7,042 nt of DNA from contig JAIPFN010000034.1 in assembly GCA_021736615.1 (NCBI GenBank), positions 1-7,042 of the forward strand, read 5' to 3'. Below the pieces are notes generated by a model. That model made no database searches and was not told the DNA's origin. It saw nothing but the letters and a program-made list of their open reading frames with translations. This DNA is from Phycisphaerae bacterium (GTDB lineage: Bacteria > Planctomycetota > Phycisphaerae > Sedimentisphaerales > Anaerohalosphaeraceae). Numbering within the stretch: position 1 is the stretch's first letter; each line of letters starts with the position of its first letter. A program made the position numbers and the translations under genes. Of this stretch, positions 1 to 4,316 are shown piece after piece.

Positions 1-43
1 GGCGGCGTCGCATGCATGAATGCGCTGGGTTGAAGGAAAATAA

Positions 44-703
44 AGCAAGCAAAATCAAATTGTTATACGATTCAACGATAACTGCTTTGGCACATCAATT
101 GCAAAATCTATATCTGCCGGCACGATCACTCTGAGAGTTACCCCAACATCCTATGCCGGTGACGTCAGCTTGTCGAACTATCTCTTTGGGCATTCCGGAG
201 CCGACTGGAATGACAGGATCCAGTTATATCTGAGGCAAGGCAGCCTTACACTTGGACTTGGCGACAGCCATGAACTGGAAGCTAACATTGAAATGCTCAT
301 ACTCAATCAGAAATACCATGTTGTACTTACATGGGACACAACCGCTTATAGCGTATATGTCGATGGGGTGGAAATAACCTCCGGAATATATAGCGGACTT
401 AACAATCTCAACACCTTCGCTGACATCGGCAACAACGGAAGCCCTGGCGAGAGGAATGAAGCATTTGAAGGGCTGATTGATGAGGCCAGGATTTATAACC
501 GAAAACTCACCGCCGAAGAGATCGCCGACTTGGCGTTAGGCAAAAAGTATGGATACGAAACGCTCACTCTTATCATGACTAACTGGCTTGAAAATAATCC
601 TGACGCCGACATCGCTCCCTCAGGTGGTGATGGAATTGTCAATCTGCTGGATTTATACGAACTGGCTAAACACTGGGACCCGCAACTACCGGAAACACCC
701 TAA
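44..703 (+). CDS. LamG-domain protein with dockerin-like C-terminus, 5'-broken
   Basis: Probable secreted carbohydrate-binding or surface protein; only the 3' part is readable. The frame is open from just after an in-frame TAA at 41-43 to the stop at 701-703. A LamG/concanavalin-like beta-sandwich can be followed from GTSIAKSISAGTITLRV through YHVVLTWD, YSVYVDGVE and FEGLIDEARIYNRKLTAEEI, a classic LamG ending. The tail has ADIAPSGGDGIVNLLDLYELAKHW, the short EF-hand/dockerin-like module that ends many Planctomycetota exoproteins. LamG homology begins well before the first possible start (TTG at 170), and no ATG or signal peptide precedes it. The true 5' end is therefore lost, frameshifted or left of the window, and this may be a pseudogene. 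The enzymatic part, if there was one, is not visible. The family call is firm; expression as a functional protein is doubtful. Confidence 0.75.
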   Translation, partial: SKQNQIVIRFNDNCFGTSIAKSISAGTITLRVTPTSYAGDVSLSNYLFGHSGADWNDRIQLYLRQGSLTLGLGDSHELEANIEMLILNQKYHVVLTWDTTAYSVYVDGVEITSGIYSGLNNLNTFADIGNNGSPGERNEAFEGLIDEARIYNRKLTAEEIADLALGKKYGYETLTLIMTNWLENNPDADIAPSGGDGIVNLLDLYELAKHWDPQLPETP

Positions 704-745
704 GGGGCGGTAAAGCCGCAATGACTTATAGCTTTACAAGGGAAA

Positions 746-759
746 TGCCCACCCTATTA
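746..759 (+). repeat. Candidate left terminal inverted repeat of the IS
   Basis: TGCCCACCCTATTA resembles the inverted complement of 1711-1726 (TGGCACCCCATATAAT) if small gaps are allowed. It lies about 60 bp outside the decayed orfB end, where an IS3-family end would be expected. The match is imperfect and no target-site duplication supports it. Confidence 0.3.
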
Positions 760-816
760 CCCTTATGTCTAAATTCTCAAGCCCCGAAATGTGTTCATAC
801 AATCAAAGCAATAGGG

Positions 817-1380
817 CTAAAAGGAAAGACTGCGGGCGTACTACACTGGACTTTTACCCCCAAGTGACTTATGACCACGATCATAACTATATTCAATCAG
901 CCAATCTCTTGAAAATCCCTATCCTGTTGTAGATTTCTAAACGTGCACATATCAAGAATGTCTTCACGGTAGCTCCGATTAAAACGTTCAATATAACTGT
1001 TCTGCTGAGGCATGCCAGGCTTGATGCGACGATGCCGAATCCTGTGGCTGCGACAAAATCTTCTAAACGAATGACTGATAAACTCTGGGCCATTATCACT
1101 GCGAATGTACTTTGGAAACCATCGTTCTTCACCGATTATTTCAAGGCTGCGAATCACCCTCGCAGACGGCAAACTCGTATCAACCTCTAACGTCAGACAC
1201 TCACGGTTGAAATCATCAATCACATTAAACTTCTGAACTTGCGCCTATTAGTTAAACCATCACTCATAAAATCAAAACTCCATACTTCATTTGGTTCGTT
1301 GGCTTTAGGCATCGGTTTACGCTCTGCTGCTTTCATAAGCTGTTTCTTGCAGGCATGGCAAAATCTTTTTTACTCGCAGG
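817..1380 (-). pseudogene. IS3-family orfB integrase, frameshifted and internally deleted
   Basis: DDE transposase (rve integrase core) of an IS3 element, spread over three frames. About 1228-1369 reads PNEVWSFDFMSDGLTNRRKFRSL. One base is then missing near 1224-1230, and the main block at 897-1229 reads NVIDDFNRE, IRSDNGPEF and QQNSYIERFNRSYRED. These supply all three catalytic acidic residues, with 35 residues between the second Asp and the Glu, as in IS3 enzymes. A further indel near 904-915 moves the frame, and 844-903 reads WLIEYSYDRGHKSLGGKSPV. A TAG at 841-843 then interrupts the expected PVEYA motif (one base from GAG), and the old frame runs on to a stop at 817-819. The N-terminal HTH_21 part is mostly deleted. 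A KPASKKDFA-like stretch at the start of the gene suggests the deletion junction lies at about 1340-1360. Confidence 0.85.
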
Positions 1381-1382
1381 CT

Positions 1383-1648
1383 TTAGGAGTTTTTTTCAAT
1401 GAGTTCCTTAAGAACATTATTTTCCGGAGATAAATCCGCATACATATGCTTGAACTTTTTGTTCTCGTCTTCAAGCTGACGCATCCGCCTGATCTCCGAA
1501 GCGCTCATGCCAGCGAATTTCCTCTTACAGTTATAGAACGTGCCGTTCGATATGCCGCACTTACGGCTGATTCGGGCAACGGTCATGCCAGCCTCGGCTT
1601 CTTTGAGAATGCCAATATCTTAGTTTCGTTATACTTCAACTTCTTCAT
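1383..1648 (-). pseudogene. IS3-family orfA (HTH_Tnp_1), one frameshift
   Basis: DNA-binding N-terminal subunit of the IS3 transposase. The readable part, from MTVARISRKCGIS through TFYNCKRKFAGMSASEIRRM to QLEDENKKFKHMYADLS and VLKELIEK, has the family's helix-turn-helix followed by its leucine-zipper-like coiled coil. The natural start is the ATG at 1646-1648, preceded by AAAGGA with good spacing, and gives MKKLKYNETKILA. One base is then missing near 1609, after which the expected ILKEAEAGMTVA appears in the next frame. The W usual in FYNWK is C here. Full length would be about 88 residues, normal for the family. Confidence 0.85.
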
Positions 1649-1710
1649 AACAGAGTTCCTTTTATATAGGATGCCATATCGATCCAGAACTCTCCAGTTT
1701 ACATTGTTCA

Positions 1711-1726
1711 ATTATATGGGGTGCCA
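1711..1726 (-). repeat. Candidate right terminal inverted repeat of the IS
   Basis: Read on the minus strand this is TGGCACCCCATATAAT, starting with the TG typical of IS3-family ends. It lies about 60 bp upstream of the orfA start. It also sits 15 bp from the first recognisable codon of the truncated AhpD-like gene, which supports an element edge here. The pairing with 746-759 is imperfect. Confidence 0.3.
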
Positions 1727-1741
1727 ACCAATCCGCCTTAA

Positions 1742-1915
1742 TTAGCGACATCAGTTAATTGCCAGTCATGCATACGATTTCATCTTGACAAAGCCCATAA
1801 GCTCGGTATAGACTATAGAGACATAAAGCACGGCCTTGAGGTCGGTACTATGGTAAGAGGCCAAGCTGCTGCCCAGATGGATACGTTTCTCTCTAAAATG
1901 AGCAAAAAATACTAA
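1742..1915 (+). pseudogene. 5'-truncated AhpD/CMD-family alkylhydroperoxidase-like gene
   Basis: 57 readable codons following an in-frame TAA at 1739-1741, ending at TAA 1913-1915. The fragment begins LATSVNCQSCIRFHLDKAHK and continues with GIDYRDIKHGLEVGTMV. Its C-x2-C-x3-H (C7, C10, H14 of the fragment) is the AhpD/carboxymuconolactone-decarboxylase redox site, which forms a peroxidase-linked disulfide in AhpD. The family's upstream proton-relay Glu and N-terminal helices are missing, and the homology stops at the IS edge, so insertion or an IS-mediated deletion removed the 5' half. No start codon with a ribosome site is visible. It ends 37 bp before the rubrerythrin-like gene on the same strand and was probably the first gene of that operon. 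The family assignment rests on the motif and flanking pattern; the substrate is unknown. Confidence 0.72.
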
Positions 1916-1940
1916 CTGAATTACTAGCCGCGTAAATGAC

Positions 1941-1955
1941 AGGAGTATAAGATTG
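1941..1955 (+). promoter_or_regulatory. Strong Shine-Dalgarno fixing a TTG start
   Basis: AGGAG at 1941-1945 lies 7 bp before TTG 1953-1955. The next in-frame ATG (codon 28) would cut off the first metal-ligand helix of the ferritin-like fold, so TTG is the likely start. Confidence 0.7.
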
Positions 1956-2414
1956 GAACACAAAAAACCTCACATCGAAATCCTTAAACTGGCGATTTCA
2001 CGCGAAGTGGAGTCTATCAACCTCTACCTTGCCATGGCTGAATTTTTTGTCAAGCAAGAAATCAGCAGTGTTTTTATTGATATCGCAAACGAAGAAATGA
2101 AGCATAAAAATGATCTTGAACTGGAAGTTATGAAACTCGGTCATACTATCGAGATAGAGCGGGACTTCGCGAGCGTCTCCATGAGCGATCCCGAACTGGC
2201 CGAAAAGCTTATGCCGGACGGGATGGACTATAAGAACCTGCTTTCCATGGCGATCAACAGGGAAGAGGAATCATTCAGGTTCTATGTGGACTCGATGGAG
2301 TCAATAAAAGACCATCAGTCACGCGAGATCGTCTATGCACTTGCACAGGAAGAGGCCAGGCACAAACACCGATTCCAGTTTGAATACGATCTGCTGTCAA
2401 AGAAAGAAACCTGA
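1953..2414 (+). CDS. Rubrerythrin-like ferritin-fold diiron protein
   Basis: Cytoplasmic four-helix-bundle protein of the rubrerythrin/ferritin-like superfamily; relatives bind two irons and reduce peroxide or handle iron. The 153 residues are two similar helix-pair halves. The first has AISREVESINLYLAMAE (ligand Glu near 18) and IANEEMKHKNDLE (ExxH near 48-51). The second has AINREEESFRFYVDSME (Glu near 103) and LAQEEARHKHRF (ExxH near 133-136). No C-terminal rubredoxin domain follows (no CxxC pairs), so an external electron donor would be needed. The start is TTG with a strong AGGAG. It follows the AhpD-like remnant by 37 bp and precedes the flavin split-barrel gene by 62 bp, consistent with a peroxide-stress operon. 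The fold is confident; peroxidase activity is inferred from the family. Confidence 0.85.
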   Translation: MEHKKPHIEILKLAISREVESINLYLAMAEFFVKQEISSVFIDIANEEMKHKNDLELEVMKLGHTIEIERDFASVSMSDPELAEKLMPDGMDYKNLLSMAINREEESFRFYVDSMESIKDHQSREIVYALAQEEARHKHRFQFEYDLLSKKET

Positions 2415-2476
2415 GCGGCGCCTGGTTTTGATGCCTTCGCGGCGATTTTTAAAGATTTTACAAGAAAGGAAAACTT

Positions 2477-2848
2477 ATGAATTTATCTGAATATTTTGAA
2501 AACACCAAAGGTACAGGCGTTCTTGCGACAGCCGACGAAGACGGAAATGTCGATGTTGCTCTTTATGCACGTCCTCATGTCATGGATGAAGATACCGTTG
2601 CGTTTATTATGAACGAAAGGCTTAGTTATCACAATATAACTTCAAACCCGAAGGCCGCTTACCTTTTCCAGGAAGATTCGCCCGGCCATAAAGGTAAGCG
2701 TTTGTATCTGAAAAAGACAGTTGAAGATGACGACGAGGAACTTATTGATTCTATCAGAAGAAAAACCAAAATGCACCATGCCGGTGATTCAAAAAAACAT
2801 CTTGTGTATTTCAAGGTCGAAAAAATAAGAGAGCTTACAGGAGAATAA
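2477..2848 (+). CDS. PNPOx-family FMN-binding split-barrel protein
   Basis: Small cytoplasmic protein (123 aa) of the pyridoxamine 5'-phosphate oxidase-like superfamily, typically an FMN-binding homodimer. Visible family features are GVLATADEDGNVDVALYARP (residues 14-33, the first barrel strands), the LSYHNITSNPKAAYLFQED segment (49-67) where such proteins contact the flavin phosphate, and GKRLYLKKT before an acidic helix. A C-terminal strand HLVYFKVEKIREL closes the barrel. It is too short to be a true PdxH and lacks that enzyme's substrate-binding C-terminus, so it is better described as a general flavin reductase-like or heme/F420-type split-barrel protein. ATG 2477 is preceded by AAGAAAGGA. 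The stop is 5 bp before tspO, implying translational coupling. The specific reaction is unknown. Confidence 0.82.
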   Translation: MNLSEYFENTKGTGVLATADEDGNVDVALYARPHVMDEDTVAFIMNERLSYHNITSNPKAAYLFQEDSPGHKGKRLYLKKTVEDDDEELIDSIRRKTKMHHAGDSKKHLVYFKVEKIRELTGE

Positions 2849-2853
2849 CCGCT

Positions 2854-3336
2854 ATGAAGTATATCGCCGTCATAAAGTTTATAGCCGCTTTAGTCTTGTG
2901 CTTTGGCGCAAGCGCCGTCGGTGCTCTTTTTATGGACAGTGATACTTTAACAAGCTGGTATGCACAACTGCAGAAACCGTCGATAACGCCTCCCGGCTGG
3001 GTGTTCGGTCCTGTCTGGACCCTTCTTTACTTTATGATGTCGGTATCGTTATTTCTTGTCTGGAAAAAGGGCCTTGGTGACCCGGGCATTAAGGCTGCCG
3101 TCTGTGTCTTTTTGCTGCAACTGGCTCTTAACGCGGCATGGACGCCGTTGTTTTTCGGTTTTCATATGATATTTGCGGCACTTGTTGTTATTGTCTTTCT
3201 ATTTCTGGCAATACTTGCTGCGATTATCTTTTTTAAGAAGATTTCTTTTTTGGCAGCCATGTTGCTGGTACCGTATCTTATCTGGGTAGGCTATGCAAGC
3301 GTATTGAACGCTTTAATTTGGCATCTGAACCGATAG
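2854..3336 (+). CDS. tspO: TspO/MBR family membrane protein
   Basis: Inner-membrane tryptophan-rich sensory protein; bacterial members bind porphyrins and take part in tetrapyrrole and oxidative-stress responses. At 160 aa it has the family's usual length and five hydrophobic helices (about 4-26, 48-70, 80-99, 105-127 and 133-155). Diagnostic motifs are WYAQLQKPSITPPGWVFGPV (residues 35-54), then WTLLY, LALNAAWTPLFFGFH (90-104), and PYLIWVGYASVLNALIW (140-156). ATG 2854 sits 5 bp after the preceding stop, and its ribosome site (AGGAG) lies inside the end of the upstream gene, so the two are almost certainly co-translated. The pairing with a flavin split-barrel protein and a diiron protein supports a role in handling light/oxygen/porphyrin-derived oxidants; that link is inferred. 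The family call is very secure. Confidence 0.95.
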   Translation: MKYIAVIKFIAALVLCFGASAVGALFMDSDTLTSWYAQLQKPSITPPGWVFGPVWTLLYFMMSVSLFLVWKKGLGDPGIKAAVCVFLLQLALNAAWTPLFFGFHMIFAALVVIVFLFLAILAAIIFFKKISFLAAMLLVPYLIWVGYASVLNALIWHLNR

Positions 3337-3396
3337 TTAAACGGGCAATTGTAGTTTTGCAAGTGATTTTAATTTATGTGCTGAGGGATTAATGCC

Positions 3397-4029
3397 ATGT
3401 TTTCATTGCGTTCATGGTTAATGGCTAAAGTTTACGACTTCTTTATGAGAAAGGCTGAGAAGAAAAATTTCTCAAAGTGGCGTTCTGGCTTACTTAAGAA
3501 TTTGAGTGGGAGTGTACTGGAGGTAGGTGCGGGCACAGGTGTTAATGTTTTTTACTATCCATCTACATTTTCAAAATTGACCCTTACTGAGCCTGACCCA
3601 AATATGCTTAAGATTCTCCGCAAACGAGCTAAACAGAGAAATGATTTAACAGTTGAGATTCATAGGGCTACAGTGGAAAAACTTCCGTTTCCTGATAACT
3701 CATTTGATTTTGTTGTGTGCACGTTTCTATTGTGTTCTGTATTTTCTCCTCAAGACAGTCTTTCAGAGATATTCAGAGTCTTGAAATCTGGCGGAAAGTT
3801 TGTGTTTCTTGAACATGTAGCAAATATAAAAAACAATCGTGCATATAAATGGCAGAAACGAATAGAACCTATATGGAAGTTTGTTGGCGGCAATTGCCAT
3901 ATGACAAGAGACACAGCATACGAAATAGACACATCTGGATTCGAAATTCTTGACCTGGACACTGAGTATATTGCAGGAGGGGCTTCGATCATAAACCCAT
4001 TCATCCGAGGAGTTGCCAAAAAAATTTGA
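3397..4029 (+). CDS. METTL7/TMT1-like SAM-dependent methyltransferase
   Basis: Class I SAM methyltransferase, 210 aa. Motif I is LEVGAGTGV (residues 41-49), the acidic ribose-binding residue lies in TEPDPN (about 65), LPFPDNSFDFVVC (96-108) is motif post-I/II, and FRVLKSGGKFVFLEHV (126-141) follows. The block CTFLLCSV, then EHV, then WQKRIEPIWKFVGGNCHMTRDT (152-173), closely follows the vertebrate METTL7A/B (TMT1A/B) pattern VVCTLVLCSV, EHV, WQ..EP.WK..G.GC..TR.T, as recalled. Those enzymes S-methylate small thiols, including hydrogen sulfide. A short hydrophobic/basic N-terminus (SLRSWLMAKVYDFFMRKAEK) may associate with membrane, as in METTL7. GAGGGA at 3383-3388 precedes ATG 3397. It is 60 bp downstream of tspO with no clear terminator between, so it is probably last in the operon. 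It appears more AT-rich than dsbD, possibly reflecting transfer. The substrate is uncertain; UbiE/MenG-like function is less likely. Confidence 0.85.
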   Translation: MFSLRSWLMAKVYDFFMRKAEKKNFSKWRSGLLKNLSGSVLEVGAGTGVNVFYYPSTFSKLTLTEPDPNMLKILRKRAKQRNDLTVEIHRATVEKLPFPDNSFDFVVCTFLLCSVFSPQDSLSEIFRVLKSGGKFVFLEHVANIKNNRAYKWQKRIEPIWKFVGGNCHMTRDTAYEIDTSGFEILDLDTEYIAGGASIINPFIRGVAKKI

Positions 4030-4126
4030 TTTTCAGGATTGGTCAACTAAAGGCTCCGGGAGTGCTCTGTAGAAAAGCCTCTGGCTGATGGCAAAAAAAG
4101 AAACACAAGCCCAACTAACAAAAATC

Positions 4127-4156
4127 GCAAGCAAATCCCAACAAAACACCAAAACC
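4127..4156 (+). repeat. 30-bp direct repeat, copy A
   Basis: First copy of a near-identical 30-bp unit starting GCAAGC and ending CCCAACAAAACACCAAAACC; it differs from copy B (4230-4259) at two positions. The copies are 103 bp apart, in an A/C-rich, G-poor intergenic stretch. Function unknown. Confidence 0.8.
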
Positions 4157-4163
4157 TTTTTTA

Positions 4164-4193
4164 AATCTGTGTCAATCTGTGTTAATCTGTTGC
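4164..4193 (+). repeat. Triple decamer repeat AATCTGTGTY
   Basis: Three tandem units, AATCTGTGTC, AATCTGTGTT and AATCTGTTGC, lie between the two copies of the 30-bp repeat. From memory, similar ATCTGTGT/ATCCGTGT tandem tracts recur between genes in other environmental bacterial genomes, but this cannot be checked here. Confidence 0.75.
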
Positions 4194-4217
4194 TAAACAA
4201 AAACAAAACAAACCTAA

Positions 4218-4234
4218 CTTGCAAAAGTTGCAAG
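4218..4234. repeat. Perfect 7-bp hairpin CTTGCAA-aag-TTGCAAG
   Basis: An inverted repeat with seven paired bases and a three-base loop lies directly against copy B of the 30-bp repeat. There is no T-tract on either strand directly after the stem, so a standard intrinsic terminator is not supported. It could be a structural part of the repeat element or a weak RNA hairpin in the 3' tail of either convergent transcript. Confidence 0.6.
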
Positions 4235-4259
4235 CTAACCCCAACAAAACACCAAAACC
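4230..4259 (+). repeat. 30-bp direct repeat, copy B
   Basis: Second copy of the 30-bp unit (see 4127-4156), overlapping the right arm of the hairpin at 4218-4234. It starts GCAAGC and ends CCCAACAAAACACCAAAACC. Confidence 0.8.
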
Positions 4260-4269
4260 AAAAACTAAT

Positions 4270-4314
4270 TTATTCCTTCAAGCCCTTCATTTTTTCCTTC
4301 ATGATCTTCATGGT
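4270..4314 (-). repeat. ATGAAGG-type short repeat patch after dsbD
   Basis: On the minus strand the patch reads ATGAAGATC, ATGAAGGAAAAA, ATGAAGGGC, TTGAAGGAA, i.e. four spaced copies of a TGAAG core directly after the dsbD stop. It also forms a 13-codon frame (4311 down to 4270, MKIMKEKMKGLKE), with the GGGGAG at the end of dsbD about 8 bp upstream. That frame may be coincidental. The rest of 4030-4316 holds no gene or convincing terminator that I can see. Confidence 0.55.
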
Positions 4315-4316
4315 AA

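Larger units (their letters stand above)
746..1726 (-). mobile_element. Degenerate IS3-family insertion sequence (IS407-like)
   Basis: Remnant of an IS3-family element read on the minus strand: a small helix-turn-helix orfA followed by a DDE integrase orfB. The edges are tentative. They are the outermost TG dinucleotides of a weak terminal inverted repeat, TGGCACCCCATATAAT read leftward from 1726 and TGCCCACCCTATTA read rightward from 746. No matching 3-4 bp target duplication is evident. The span of about 980 bp is shorter than the usual 1.2-1.3 kb, which agrees with roughly 100 residues missing from orfB. Both genes carry frameshifts and orfB has a nonsense codon, so the element cannot transpose by itself. 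The element family is certain; exact ends and subgroup are inferred. Confidence 0.8.

Noticed and set aside
703..725. Possible terminator after the LamG gene (GCGG-taaag-CCGC)
   Set aside because: Only four paired bases and no following T-tract.
1239..1745. Plus-strand frames at 1239-1433 and 1446-1745
   Set aside because: Antisense to the IS3 orfA/orfB remnants; hydrophobic translations with no family pattern.
1766..1963. Minus-strand 65-codon frame at 1766-1963
   Set aside because: Antisense to the AhpD-like fragment, whose CxxCxxxH motif on the plus strand is convincing.
2415..2460. Possible terminator after the rubrerythrin-like gene
   Set aside because: GC-rich and followed by TTTTT, but the GC segments do not form a stem of useful length.
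4045..4080. Possible terminator after the methyltransferase (AGGCT...AGCCT)
   Set aside because: A five-bp stem with a 20-base loop and no T-tract; too weak to call.
3750..4233. Minus-strand frames at 3750-4046 and 4033-4233
   Set aside because: The first is antisense to the methyltransferase. The second translates the T/G-rich complement of the repeat block and has no ribosome site or domain.
4127..4259. CRISPR array
   Set aside because: Only two repeat copies, with a 73-bp gap that itself contains tandem repeats, no regular spacers and no cas genes.
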